Shown: in pieces, positions 11,981-19,861 of the stretch
Layout of the letters: each line of letters opens with the position of its first letter
Numbering within the stretch: the stretch's first letter is position 1
Assembly: GCA_011523635.1 (NCBI GenBank)
Contig: WTGI01000024.1
Location: 1-37,512 of the forward strand
Origin: Acidimicrobiia bacterium
GTDB taxonomy: Bacteria > Actinomycetota > Acidimicrobiia > Spongiisociales > Spongiisociaceae
DNA: 37,512 nucleotides
Direction: 5' to 3'
Program-made: the position numbers and the translations under genes
The notes under the pieces: generated by a model
The model's database searches: none
Seen by the model: the letters and a program-made list of their open reading frames with translations, nothing else
Told to the model about the DNA's origin: nothing

Positions 11981-12488
11981 GCGATCGATCACTCCTTCCG
12001 CTCGCCGTCCCGGCTTTCCACGCTTTGCCGGATCTCCTGGTTCGTCGGTTCCCGCGCGCTCCCGCCTCCCAGAGCAGCAACACCATGTAGGTCGCGATCA
12101 CGGTCAGCCCGAGCGCCGGACGGTCCACATCGAAGAGGGCGGCCACCGCCAGCATCGTTGCGACTATCAGGCCGAGGCGCGCCACGAACCCGAAGAGGGC
12201 ACCGGCATGATAGGCCCCGAGCGACACCCTAGCCAACCAGGACATCAGCGCCCCCGACAGCAGGTAGTAGCCGACCACCAGGACGACCCCTATGGCAGCG
12301 GCCAGGGCACCGTCGAGACCTCTGAGGAGACCTGCCAGCACCACCGCGACCGGACCCACCACTACGGTGCGGCGCAGGAGGGATCGCACCAGGTTGAACT
12401 CCACGGGCGGGCGCCCGGCCAGATAGTCCTCCACCTCGTGGCGGGTCAGACTCCCGGAGTGCGACGTATGGGTCTCAGCGGCCGGCAA
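11973..12488 (-). CDS. ATP synthase subunit I-like membrane protein
   Basis: A 171-residue protein with about four predicted membrane helices (VVVGPVAVVLAGLL, ALAAAIGVVLVVGYYLLSG, a segment near GFVARLGLIVATMLAVAAL, and LGLTVIATYMVLLLWEAG) and a basic C-terminal tail. Its size, topology and position directly before atpB fit the AtpI family, which is variable in sequence and thought to help c-ring assembly. The start is TTG at 12488 with GGGAAG upstream. It overlaps the preceding gene by 14 bases and atpB by a few. The symbol is left empty because the family is poorly conserved. Confidence 0.72.
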   Translation of the reverse strand: MPAAETHTSHSGSLTRHEVEDYLAGRPPVEFNLVRSLLRRTVVVGPVAVVLAGLLRGLDGALAAAIGVVLVVGYYLLSGALMSWLARVSLGAYHAGALFGFVARLGLIVATMLAVAALFDVDRPALGLTVIATYMVLLLWEAGARGNRRTRRSGKAWKAGTASGRSDRSHG

Positions 12489-12777
12489 CGGGCTGCTTCC
12501 CGGTGGGGACCCTGCCCACCATCCAAAGGCGGTAGAACCCGTTGACGGACCCCAGGACGATGCCGACCACGATGAGCCATGGTTCGGTGTCCAGCCATCG
12601 ATCGGCCAACCAGCCCAACAGGGTGCCGGCCATTATCGAACCGAAAAAGGAGCCTCCTGCAACCCATCCGTCTGCGACCGCGGCGGTTACCCCGGTGTGT
12701 GCGGTACGGAGGGCGGAACCCTGGGCGGGTCGAGAGGTTTCCGCGTGGGAGGAGTGCTGGCCGGCGGGCTCGGGCAT
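12475..12777 (-). CDS. AtpZ/AtpI-type small membrane protein, first gene of the atp operon
   Basis: A 100-residue protein. A polar N terminus of about 35 residues precedes two membrane helices, GGSFFGSIMAGTLLGWLAD and WLIVVGIVLGSVNGFYRLW, the pattern of AtpZ-family proteins (GS-x-GW-x-D between helices, G-x2-G-x-G-F-x-R in the second). These proteins are encoded ahead of atpB and are thought to act with AtpI in ion handling or rotor assembly. The start is ATG with AGGAG three bases upstream. It overlaps the next gene by 14 bases and follows a 314-base leader, so the operon likely starts here. Confidence 0.75.
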   Translation of the reverse strand: MPEPAGQHSSHAETSRPAQGSALRTAHTGVTAAVADGWVAGGSFFGSIMAGTLLGWLADRWLDTEPWLIVVGIVLGSVNGFYRLWMVGRVPTGKQPVAGR

Positions 12778-13091
12778 CGGCTCCTAGGGTAGCCAGCTTG
12801 TGATCAGCTTCACAATCAGCGGAGGGACTAAGACGGGGGCTGATCGCCGGTTACGAATAGCCGCTCGACGGGTGCGGATGGCCGGATTCCAGTCCCGACG
12901 TCGATGGACTGAGAACAGCCTACGAGTCGGCGCGGACGGGGTTCGGACCAGGTGACAAACAAACGACAACAATCGTTTTAGAAGGTTTCATCACCATGAA
13001 CTTTAGAATATCATGATAATCTAAAGCTCCACTTTCCGAGCCAGGGCAACCGGGCAGGCCGGTCAGGGTGGGGCGGATCAAAGACCTGCCG
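12778..13091 (-). promoter_or_regulatory. Leader and probable promoter region of the atp operon
   Basis: The 314 bases without a supported gene contain an A+T-rich segment (about 12955-13032) unlike the G+C-rich surroundings. It holds a dyad AAACGA-n6-TCGTTT at 12961-12978 and the 26-bp palindrome listed separately. The stretch 12790-12950 has an open frame on the minus strand, but it is Arg-rich and unlike any known protein, so I take it as untranslated leader. The palindrome is too centred on the A+T-rich part for a core promoter to be assigned with confidence. Confidence 0.45.
13001..13026. promoter_or_regulatory. Near-perfect 26-bp palindrome (operator-like)
   Basis: The arms CTTTAGA and TCTAAAG flank a centre ATCATGAT, and the whole 26-base element is symmetric except for one base pair. 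The size and A+T content suit a homodimeric repressor or activator site. It lies about 225 bases before the first atp gene and 65 bases past the end of the DUF2283 gene. A terminator for the DUF2283 gene is possible but less likely, because the stem would be very A+T-rich and lacks a T-run. Confidence 0.55.
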
Positions 13092-13337
13092 TCAGGCGAC
13101 CGCCAGCCGGCTCACGGGCCGGAGCGTTTCACGGATTAGCGCTACGTCGTCGCTTCCGATCCCCTCAAGGGAGACACCCCGGCTCACGAACAGGAACTCG
13201 TACGCGAAGACGCGGCCGGAGTGGTCGAGATGGGCGATGCGGGTGTCGTCGAGTCGCCGCCCGCCGGCTTCGCCTCCGTGAGCGGGGCGCAGCCGCAGGA
13301 AGATCGCGTCAGCCTCCGAGTCATAACGAACCTGCAT
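13092..13337 (-). CDS. DUF2283 family protein, antitoxin-like
   Basis: An 81-residue protein opening MQVRYDSEADAIFLRLR and continuing with RIAHLDHSGRVFAYEFL, the typical DUF2283 layout (V-x-YD-x-EAD-x-L, then a DxxGxxxGxE-like segment). DUF2283 proteins are small and often adjacent to DUF4258 proteins in pairs proposed to be toxin-antitoxin modules. The upstream neighbour here is exactly such a protein, 12 bases away. GGGAGAA precedes the ATG. Function is inferred from the pairing only. Confidence 0.75.
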   Translation of the reverse strand: MQVRYDSEADAIFLRLRPAHGGEAGGRRLDDTRIAHLDHSGRVFAYEFLFVSRGVSLEGIGSDDVALIRETLRPVSRLAVA

Positions 13338-13349
13338 CCGATTCTCCCT

Positions 13350-13667
13350 TCAACGGCCAACCCAGTAGACGGTAATGACGATACCCGGTCTGGGGCCTAC
13401 GGAGAGTACGACATGTAATAGGCGGCCCTTCACCGTGGATTCATACTCGTGGGCGGTGTCTCCTTCGAACCACCGACCTGGACTAGCCAGGACGGTCTCC
13501 ACCATCTCACGGGTGATACCCTGTTCGCCCATTCGCCTCAATGCGTGATAGCTGAAGCGGAGTCGACCTCGATCGAATCCGAGGAATCCAGATACTCTGT
13601 TCAAGGTGGGTCTCGCGGGCTCTTGCGTGTCGCCCGGTGATGGCCGAGTGTGGCCGGTGTCGCTCAT
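13350..13667 (-). CDS. DUF4258-like protein, possible toxin
   Basis: A 105-residue protein from MSDTGHTRPSPGD, or 136 from an ATG at 13760. The core is LRFSYHALRRMGEQGITREM, then VETVLASPGRW, ending in LLHVVLSVGPRPGIVITVYW. This matches the DUF4258/RelE-like pattern: SxHAxxRMxxRxI at the start, a helix with VLxxP, and a final beta-strand I-x-TVY. The start is uncertain: no ribosome site is clear, and the first 40 residues are low in conservation. It probably forms a two-gene module with the DUF2283 gene. Ribonuclease activity would fit the fold but is unproven. Confidence 0.68.
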   Translation of the reverse strand: MSDTGHTRPSPGDTQEPARPTLNRVSGFLGFDRGRLRFSYHALRRMGEQGITREMVETVLASPGRWFEGDTAHEYESTVKGRLLHVVLSVGPRPGIVITVYWVGR

Positions 13668-13807
13668 CAGTTGAACGTACGGTGATCCGCATCCGGCTTC
13701 AAGAGGTCTGATCGCGACCCGGATGCCGGGGAGGGGCGCTGCCACGCAGGGCGATTCCACGAAGCTGCCCTGGGCCGGCTGCCCTGTGGTGGTTACTCAG
13801 TTGAAGT

Positions 13808-13823
13808 CGCCCTGCCAGGGGCG
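13808..13823 (-). terminator. Possible terminator hairpin after glyA
   Basis: CGCCC and GGGCG arms around a 6-base loop lie about 32 bases beyond the glyA stop on the minus strand. The stem is short and G+C-rich and no U-run follows. It is the only obvious hairpin between glyA and the DUF4258 gene. Confidence 0.35.
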
Positions 13824-13855
13824 GACGGCGAAGTCAGTTGCCGGGATGATAAGTA

Positions 13856-15118
13856 CTAGACGTGGCCGGGGAAGTCGGGGGGATAGGGAGGGAAGGCCGC
13901 GGCCAGTTCCGCTACGTCGCCCTGGACCTCCCCCACTATTGCCTCTTCTGTCCGGTGCCGGAGGGCGCGAGTGATCAAGGCGGCGATCCGGGCCGCCTCG
14001 GCCTCCTCCATGCCGCAGGTGGTGATGCCGGGCGTGCCGATGCGCAGGCCGCTCGTAATGAAGGGCGGCCTCGGGTCGAACGGGATGCCGTTCCGGTTCA
14101 GGGTGATCCCGATCGAGTCGAGGAGGGTCGACGCTTCCTTGCCGGTCAGATCCTCGTCGATGGACCGCATGTCGAGCAGGAGCAGGTGGTTGTCGGTGCC
14201 CCCGGAGACCACCCGCACCCCGCGCTCCATGAAGGCTCCGGCCATGGCCGAGGCGTTGGCCACGATCTGGTGCGCGTAGGCTCGGTAGGCCTCGGTCGAA
14301 GCCTCCCGGAAACAGACCGCCTTGCCCGCGATCTGGCTGATGATCGGCCCTCCCTGCATGTCTGGGAAGACCGCCTTGTTGAGACCGGCCCCGTACTGCT
14401 CCTTGGCCATGATCATGCCGCCCCGGGGTCCCCGGAGCGCCTTGTGGGTGGTTGCGGTCACCATGTCGGCGATGGGCACGGGATTGGGCGACGCCCCACC
14501 CGCCACCAAGCCGATGAAGTGGGCCGCGTCCACCATCAGCAGCGCCCCGATCTCGTCGGCTATGGACCGGAAGGCCTCGTAGTCGAGGTGGCGGGAATAG
14601 GCGGAGTAGCCGGCGAGGACGATCTTGGGACGGTGTTCGAGCGCCTTGGCCCTCACCTCGTCCATGTCGATGCGCTCGGTTTGGCGATCGACCCCGTAGG
14701 CCACGAACCGGTAGAGGCGGCCGGAGAAGTTCACCGGCGAGCCGTGGGTCAGGTGACCGCCCTCGGCCAGGCTGAGGCCGAGCACCGTATCCCCCGGCTC
14801 GAGATGCGCGAAGTACACCCCCATGTTGGCCTGGGCGCCGGAATGGGGTTGCACGTTGACGTACTCGGCGCCGAACAGCGCCTTGGCCCGGTGGATAGCC
14901 AGGCTCTCGAGGCCGTCCACCCACTCGCAACCCTCGTAGTAGCGCCGGCCCGGGTAGCCCTCCGCATACTTGTTGGTGTAGATCGATCCGCACGCCTCCA
15001 TGACGGCGGGCGAGGCGAAGTTCTCTGACGCGATCAGGTGGATATGGGTGTTCTGGCGGGCCACATCCCGGCTGATGAGGTCCGCTACCTCGGAGTCGAC
15101 CTGCTCGATCGGTCGCAT
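13856..15118 (-). CDS. glyA: Serine hydroxymethyltransferase
   Basis: A 420-residue PLP enzyme that interconverts serine plus tetrahydrofolate with glycine plus methylene-tetrahydrofolate in the cytosol. Family blocks are intact: LIASENFASPAV (28-39), TNKYAEGYPGRRYYEGCE (48-65), VQPHSGAQAN, MVDAAHFIGL with D197 and H200, and the PLP lysine K226 in TTHKALRGPRGG. ALRGP replaces the usual TLRGP. The ATG at 15118 is chosen by alignment with known SHMT N termini. The only good ribosome site, GGAGGTG, sits about 15 bases upstream, which is long. It is divergent from the hydrolase gene at 15303. Confidence 0.96.
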   Translation of the reverse strand: MRPIEQVDSEVADLISRDVARQNTHIHLIASENFASPAVMEACGSIYTNKYAEGYPGRRYYEGCEWVDGLESLAIHRAKALFGAEYVNVQPHSGAQANMGVYFAHLEPGDTVLGLSLAEGGHLTHGSPVNFSGRLYRFVAYGVDRQTERIDMDEVRAKALEHRPKIVLAGYSAYSRHLDYEAFRSIADEIGALLMVDAAHFIGLVAGGASPNPVPIADMVTATTHKALRGPRGGMIMAKEQYGAGLNKAVFPDMQGGPIISQIAGKAVCFREASTEAYRAYAHQIVANASAMAGAFMERGVRVVSGGTDNHLLLLDMRSIDEDLTGKEASTLLDSIGITLNRNGIPFDPRPPFITSGLRIGTPGITTCGMEEAEAARIAALITRALRHRTEEAIVGEVQGDVAELAAAFPPYPPDFPGHV

Positions 15119-15302
15119 GTCGGTGATGCCGTCACCTCCGCTCTGGACGCGGCCCCAGGGTACTAGCGGGGAGCCGGAAACGGATGCTGCACCGGTTCTC
15201 CGGCCCATACCGGCCGTCCGCGGGTCGGCGGCTGGCGCGGGACGGCTTTGCGCGGGGTTTCAACCCCCTTCTAGTGTCCGAGAGGGTGAAAGAACGCCGG
15301 CA

Positions 15303-16481
15303 TTGACCGACATCAGCGGGCACGTAGCCACGGGCTTCGAACGGGTCGTAGACGCGTTCGAAGAGAACTTCGCCATCCGGGGCGAGGTGGGGGCCGAGTT
15401 CTGCGCATACGTGGCGGGCGACTGCGTGGTCAACCTGTGGGCGGGGATGGCGACGCCTGATCGCCCTTGGGCGGAGGACACGCTCGTCTTCCTGTTCTCG
15501 GTGACGAAGGGGGCAACAGCCCTGGTGGCCCAGATCCTGGCCAACCGCGGCCTGATGGACGTGAACGCCCCCGTGGCCATGTACTGGCCCGAGTTCGCCG
15601 CCCAGGGCAAGGACCGGGCGCTGGTCCGCCACGTCCTCAGCCACACGCTCGGGCTTCCGTCCTTCCCCCGGTACTGGGATCTGGTCAGCGGTGACGACGC
15701 GGCGGGATGGCATCGCACCGATGAGATCTCGGCCCGGCTCGCCGCGGCACCCCTGGCCTGGGAGCCGGGAACCACCCTCGGCTACCACTCGATCAGCTAC
15801 GGCTGGTTGGTGGGCGAGCTCGTGCGACGGATCGACGGCCGTACGCTGGGGACGTTCTTCGCGGACGAGGTGGCCCGCCCGCTCGGCTTGGACCTCTGGA
15901 TCGGGCTTCCCGTCGAGCAGCACGGGCGGGTGGCCGGGCTACTGCACGATCCCGACCCGGCAGCCGACCTTCTGAAGGCCATCTGGTCCCCCGACAGCCC
16001 CGCCGGCGCCGCGCTCTTCTTCGGTCCTGAGCGGCGAAGTTCGGTCGATCTGGCCAACGACCCCGACCTGTGGACGGCGGAGGCGCCGGCCATCAACGGA
16101 ATCGGCGACGCCCGGAGCGTGGCCCGCATGTACGCCATGCTGGCCGGGGGAGGCGTGCTCGACGGGGTGCGGGTCGTATCCGAGGAGTCGGTCGTCACCC
16201 ACTCGGCCGAACAGGCCCGGGGCATTGATGCCATATTCGGCGGCGCATCCCGCGTCGCCCTCGGCTACGGCCGCTCCATCGGTGGCGGCATGTCGCTGGG
16301 ACCCAACGACGAGGCGTTCGGGATGCAGGGCATAGGAGGAGCCGTCGGCTACGCCGACCCGATAGCAGAGGTGGGCTTCGGATATGCCATGAACCAGACC
16401 TTCATGAATGCGGGCACCGACCCCCGCCCCCGCGCCCTCTCGACCGCGCTATACGAAGCGATCGCCCGCCAGGGCGGCTGA
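15303..16481 (+). CDS. Serine beta-lactamase-family hydrolase (esterase/EstB type)
   Basis: A 392-residue protein of the class C beta-lactamase/EstB group. The nucleophile motif S66-V-T-K69 (FLFSVTKGA) is followed by HVLSHTLGLPSF (typical LxHTxGLP) and Y161-H-S163, replacing the usual Y-x-N. The C-terminal half carries GIGDARSVARMYAMLAGGG and the GGAVGYADP segment near the KTG-equivalent strand. There is no signal peptide, so it is likely cytosolic, acting on esters or amides rather than exported antibiotics. The TTG start at 15303 is the first plausible in-frame codon after the divergent region, and the ribosome site is weak. It converges with the reductase gene 22 bases away. The substrate is unknown. 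Confidence 0.85.
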   Translation: MTDISGHVATGFERVVDAFEENFAIRGEVGAEFCAYVAGDCVVNLWAGMATPDRPWAEDTLVFLFSVTKGATALVAQILANRGLMDVNAPVAMYWPEFAAQGKDRALVRHVLSHTLGLPSFPRYWDLVSGDDAAGWHRTDEISARLAAAPLAWEPGTTLGYHSISYGWLVGELVRRIDGRTLGTFFADEVARPLGLDLWIGLPVEQHGRVAGLLHDPDPAADLLKAIWSPDSPAGAALFFGPERRSSVDLANDPDLWTAEAPAINGIGDARSVARMYAMLAGGGVLDGVRVVSEESVVTHSAEQARGIDAIFGGASRVALGYGRSIGGGMSLGPNDEAFGMQGIGGAVGYADPIAEVGFGYAMNQTFMNAGTDPRPRALSTALYEAIARQGG

Positions 16482-16503
16482 CACCGACTCCGGTGGCCGG
16501 GCC

Positions 16504-17559
16504 TCAGTCGTATTCCACCGTGAGCCGGGGGGTAATGGGTACGGCCTGGCACGTGAGAATTGCCCCTTGGGAGATGTCGGCGTCGGTAAGGGCCATGCGC
16601 GCCCGGAGGTGGGCCCTCCCCCGGCGTAGCGTTGCCCGGCAGGCGCCGCAGACGCCCGATTCGCACGAATAGGGAGGAGTCCCATCGGCGGCGCGGGTCG
16701 CGGCCAGCACCGTCTGCCCGGCCGCCACCGGAACGGTGAGCGTCGCGCCTCCGAGCCGTACCGTCGCCTCCGCCGCCACGCCCGCCACCGAGTCGTCGGG
16801 TGGCTCGACCGGACCGTAGCTCTCCATGTGGATACGCGTGTCCGGAACGTCGATGTCCATGAGGGCACTCCGGACCGCGCTGTTCATCCCTCCCGGGCCG
16901 CAAACGTAGTACCGGGTGTCCTGGGCGTAGGGGGGATGCTCGTTGATGAAACCGGCCACGCACTCGGCGTCGATCCGCCCTCGCCTCCAAGGCGCGAGGG
17001 ATGACGCCCGTGAGGGGGATGACAGCACGTGCCGGACCCGGAGACGACCCTCCGAGCCCTCCTCCATCCGGGCCAAGTCCTCGCGGAAGATGACCGATCC
17101 GGCGTCGACATTGCCATAGGCCAGCCGGGCCACGGAGTAGGGCTCGGATGTCAGGACGGAACCGATCATGGCGAACAACGGCGTGATGCCGCTGCCCGCG
17201 CCGAAGAAGTAGTAGGTGCGCCGGGCCCCGGGATCGGGATCCAGGTGGAAGCCGCCGAAGGGAGGCGTCACTTCCACCACGTCGCCGGCGGCCACGCGGT
17301 CGTTAACGTGATTCGAGACCAGGCCGCCCTGGTGCCGCTTGACGGTGACGCGCAGACGTCCGCCCTCCGGCTTGTCGGAGATCGAATACGGCCGCCTGAC
17401 CTCTTCACCATCCAGGTGGAAGCGCAGCGTTACGTGCTGACCGGCCTTCCAGCGAAAGGCCTCTCGCAACCCTCCGGGCACCTTGAAGACCAAGCTGGTG
17501 GCCCGCTCGGTCTCGGCTCGGCTCGCCGCTACCCGGAGCCGGTGGAATGCTCCGTCCAC
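16504..17559 (-). CDS. FAD/NAD(P)H oxidoreductase with C-terminal 2Fe-2S ferredoxin domain
   Basis: A 351-residue reductase of the phthalate/phenylacetate/KshB-like group with the order FAD, NAD(P), ferredoxin. RPYSIS (56-61) binds FAD. GAGSGITPLFAMI (120-132) and YYVCGPGGMN (217-226) are the nucleotide-binding and ferredoxin-reductase signatures. The C-terminal plant-type cluster has C299, C304, C307 and C337 in exact C-x4-C-x2-C-x29-C spacing. It passes electrons from NAD(P)H to an oxygenase, and the gene directly upstream, with no intergenic base, is a Rieske oxygenase. The pair should form a two-component monooxygenase or dioxygenase. The substrate is not evident. Confidence 0.92.
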   Translation of the reverse strand: MDGAFHRLRVAASRAETERATSLVFKVPGGLREAFRWKAGQHVTLRFHLDGEEVRRPYSISDKPEGGRLRVTVKRHQGGLVSNHVNDRVAAGDVVEVTPPFGGFHLDPDPGARRTYYFFGAGSGITPLFAMIGSVLTSEPYSVARLAYGNVDAGSVIFREDLARMEEGSEGRLRVRHVLSSPSRASSLAPWRRGRIDAECVAGFINEHPPYAQDTRYYVCGPGGMNSAVRSALMDIDVPDTRIHMESYGPVEPPDDSVAGVAAEATVRLGGATLTVPVAAGQTVLAATRAADGTPPYSCESGVCGACRATLRRGRAHLRARMALTDADISQGAILTCQAVPITPRLTVEYD

Positions 17560-18699
17560 CTATCCCTCGACCCAGCGCCGCACCAACTCCTGGTGCTCGC
17601 GGACCCCGGCCTCGCCCTCCGACGAAGGACCATGCTCGAAGTAGGGGCTCCCAAGGGACCGCTGTTGCTGCTCGCAGGCGTAAATGTCCTCGGCCATGAA
17701 GTCGCCCGAGGCCATGGGGTCGTCTCTGTGCCCTTCGAACTTGCCGGAGACACGCTTGGCCCAGAACCGTCGCGAGCGTGCCGCCTGGCGCGTGAAGGCC
17801 CAGGACGAAGCGGTAGCCACCCTGGTGCGGATGACCACCCGGGTGCGATCGGGCGAGATCGGGTTCACATGGAACAGGGACCAGGAACTCTCGGTCTCCG
17901 CCAGCCCGATGCCGGGGAAGAGCATCGGCACCCACGCGCCCGCCTGCTCGGCTGGAATGACCAGCGGATAGGGTGAGTTCTTCTCGACGTTCTCGGCGTA
18001 GTCCGGCGCTAGGGGCTCCCAGAACGCGAAGTGCGGGCCGACGAAGCCCGACTCGATGCGCGAGTGGTCGTACATCCCCAGCGTCCCGGAGTGGAGGTGC
18101 GCCAGGTGGTAACCGTCGATGTAGTTCTCGACCACGATCTTCCAGTTGGCCTTGATGGTGTGCTCGGTACGGCCCTTCGGGTACTCCGCCAGCTCGTCCA
18201 CCTCGTGCGGACCCAGGTGCGGCTCCACCTCGCCGAACCAGTCCATTATCGAGCCCGCATTCTCGTCCGGATGGACCCATAGCATCCCTCTCCACAGGTC
18301 CACGGAGGCCTTCTTGAGGCTGACGCAGTCGAAGTCGACCTCAGGGAACTGGCGCTCGCGGGCCGGCACAGAGATGAGGCGCCCCTCGAGGTCATAGGTC
18401 CAGTCGTGATAGGGGCAGACGATGGCGCGCTGGGTCCTGCCCACCGCCCTCAGCAGCTGCGTCCCCCGGTGGCGGCAGATGTTGTGAAAGGCCCGCAACC
18501 GGCGATCCCTGCCCATCACGATGAAGATGTTGTTCAACCCGGCCTGCACCGACACGTACTGACCCGGCTCGGCCACGTCCTCGGCGAAACCGGCGCAAGC
18601 CCAGGTCCGCGAGAAGATGCGCTCCTGCTCGAGGTCGAACCACTCCCTCGAGGTGTAGGCCTCCACGGGCAGGATGGGCATTCCCCTCCGGTCGGTCAC
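17560..18699 (-). CDS. Rieske non-heme iron oxygenase, catalytic subunit
   Basis: A 379-residue protein. The N-terminal Rieske domain has C75-R-H77 and C95-P-Y-H98 (CRHRGTQLL, CPYHDWTY). The catalytic domain starts near 150 with the iron ligands in ENYIDGYHLAHLH (bridging D195, H198, H203) and a C-terminal acidic ligand in DFMAEDIYACE. Such enzymes hydroxylate or demethylate small molecules using electrons from a reductase, here the immediately following gene. The sequence resembles quaternary-amine and aromatic-acid oxygenase groups only in general form, so no substrate is claimed. It lies 4 bases after a small membrane-protein gene and appears intact. Confidence 0.93.
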   Translation of the reverse strand: MTDRRGMPILPVEAYTSREWFDLEQERIFSRTWACAGFAEDVAEPGQYVSVQAGLNNIFIVMGRDRRLRAFHNICRHRGTQLLRAVGRTQRAIVCPYHDWTYDLEGRLISVPARERQFPEVDFDCVSLKKASVDLWRGMLWVHPDENAGSIMDWFGEVEPHLGPHEVDELAEYPKGRTEHTIKANWKIVVENYIDGYHLAHLHSGTLGMYDHSRIESGFVGPHFAFWEPLAPDYAENVEKNSPYPLVIPAEQAGAWVPMLFPGIGLAETESSWSLFHVNPISPDRTRVVIRTRVATASSWAFTRQAARSRRFWAKRVSGKFEGHRDDPMASGDFMAEDIYACEQQQRSLGSPYFEHGPSSEGEAGVREHQELVRRWVEG

Positions 18700-18703
18700 G
18701 GTT

Positions 18704-18991
18704 CTATCCCAACCAGAGGCCGGCGGTCTCGGGAAAGAGGTCGTAGAAGATGGACAGCGCGGACAGCACCAGCCATGTCACGCTGATCATCCAGAACAGG
18801 AGGGGACTCTCATCTTGATCGACGGTCCGCACCACGAAGGCTTGTCCGGTCATGATGCCGAGAACGGCCCAATACAGGAAGAAGACTCCCCAGACCCACT
18901 GCCAATCCATCCAGGTGGCGATGAGCAGCGCTGCGAGCGCCACCACCGTCGGTAGCTTGGACTGGCTCACCCGATCGGCCGGATAGCTCAC
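18704..18991 (-). CDS. Small membrane protein in the Rieske oxygenase operon
   Basis: A 95-residue protein of unknown family with about three hydrophobic helices (LPTVVALAALLIATWM, VWGVFFLYWAVLGIMTG, PLLFWMISVTWLVLSALSIF) and many Trp residues. The start overlaps the surE stop as ATGA and it ends 4 bases before the Rieske gene, so it is co-translated with both. It could be a transporter fragment, an anchor for the oxygenase, or an unrelated membrane factor. Only the topology and linkage are supported. Confidence 0.72.
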   Translation of the reverse strand: MSYPADRVSQSKLPTVVALAALLIATWMDWQWVWGVFFLYWAVLGIMTGQAFVVRTVDQDESPLLFWMISVTWLVLSALSIFYDLFPETAGLWLG

Positions 18992-19809
18992 TTTCCCTCC
19001 TTCGCGCTTGCTAGGTCGCCACCGCGCCCCGGGCGCTCGAGTCGGGTTCTAGCCTCCTCGGCAACCGGGGGCGAGGCCGGGGCCATCAGGGGGGTGATGG
19101 CGATCTCGCCCGCATGGTTGACGCCGATGTCGGTGCCGTCCAGCGGGACGTCTCCGAAGTCCTCCTGGTAGTTGTGGGTGTAGGTACCGTCGGCGAGGCG
19201 ATGGTGCATCTGTCCATAGGTGACCCGGGCGGGCGGCACAACCCGGCGGGGGGTGGCGAGGTCGGCCTCCCACGGGAGGTTGACCGTGACCACGTCGGCG
19301 GAGAGGTCCGCGTCGAGCAGGTCGCCGAGGATGTCGGCGCAGACCGCGGCCAGGCGCTCCCAGTCCGGTGCGGAGGCAGCGGATCGCATGATCGGATACC
19401 AGGTATGCCAGCGTCCCCGCACCCCGGCCGAGAAAGCCACGGACCGGATCCCGAGTTCCCATCCTTCGAAGGCGGCGCCGACCGTCCCGGAGCTGATGAT
19501 GTAGCCGGCGCCGTGGTTGTAGCCGATGTTGATGCCGGAGACCACCAGGTCCGGCGGCGATCCGAAGTAGCCGGCCGCCACCTGCACGGCATCGGCGGGA
19601 GTGCCCGACACGGTCACCACGGTGGCGCCGGCCTGGTCCACCTCCGCCACCTCGATGGGCTCGAACCGAGTCAGGGCCTTCCCGATCCAGCTTCTTTGCC
19701 CGGCCGGAACCACCGTGCGCACGTCCCCCAGCGACCGGAGGGCGGCGCGTAAGGGCGGAAGGGCGGGACTGTCCACGCCGTCGTCGTTGGTAAGGAGGAT
19801 CCAGGACAC
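18988..19809 (-). CDS. surE: SurE-family 5'/3'-nucleotidase
   Basis: A 273-residue SurE-fold phosphatase. It opens MSWILLTNDDGVDSPAL with metal ligands D9 and D10. PAGQRSWIGKA carries the conserved Ser, and SGINIGYNHGAGYIISSGTV matches the metal and phosphate loop, followed by GAAFEGWELGIRSVA. SurE enzymes hydrolyse nucleoside monophosphates with a divalent metal. The C terminus after about residue 245 is a Pro/Arg/Glu-rich tail beyond the core. It leads a leftward four-gene set with the membrane protein, Rieske oxygenase and reductase, an association I do not recognise as standard. It is divergent from the molybdopterin gene by 52 bases. Confidence 0.92.
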   Translation of the reverse strand: MSWILLTNDDGVDSPALPPLRAALRSLGDVRTVVPAGQRSWIGKALTRFEPIEVAEVDQAGATVVTVSGTPADAVQVAAGYFGSPPDLVVSGINIGYNHGAGYIISSGTVGAAFEGWELGIRSVAFSAGVRGRWHTWYPIMRSAASAPDWERLAAVCADILGDLLDADLSADVVTVNLPWEADLATPRRVVPPARVTYGQMHHRLADGTYTHNYQEDFGDVPLDGTDIGVNHAGEIAITPLMAPASPPVAEEARTRLERPGRGGDLASAKEGK

Positions 19810-19861
19810 GCGGCCGGAAGGCTAGTGGTCCGCGACGGGGGTGGCGTGACGGTCCCGTACC

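Noticed and set aside
12784-12972. 62-codon minus-strand frame in the atp leader
   Set aside because: It is Arg-rich with no recognisable domain and no ribosome site, and is more likely untranslated leader.
13862-15028. 388-codon open frame on the plus strand
   Set aside because: It is antisense to glyA, whose motifs are intact.
16504-18699. Calling the Rieske pair glycine betaine demethylase (gbcAB) because glyA is close
   Set aside because: Domain order is compatible, but no substrate-specific residues can be read, and glyA is a separate transcript beyond an intervening plus-strand gene.
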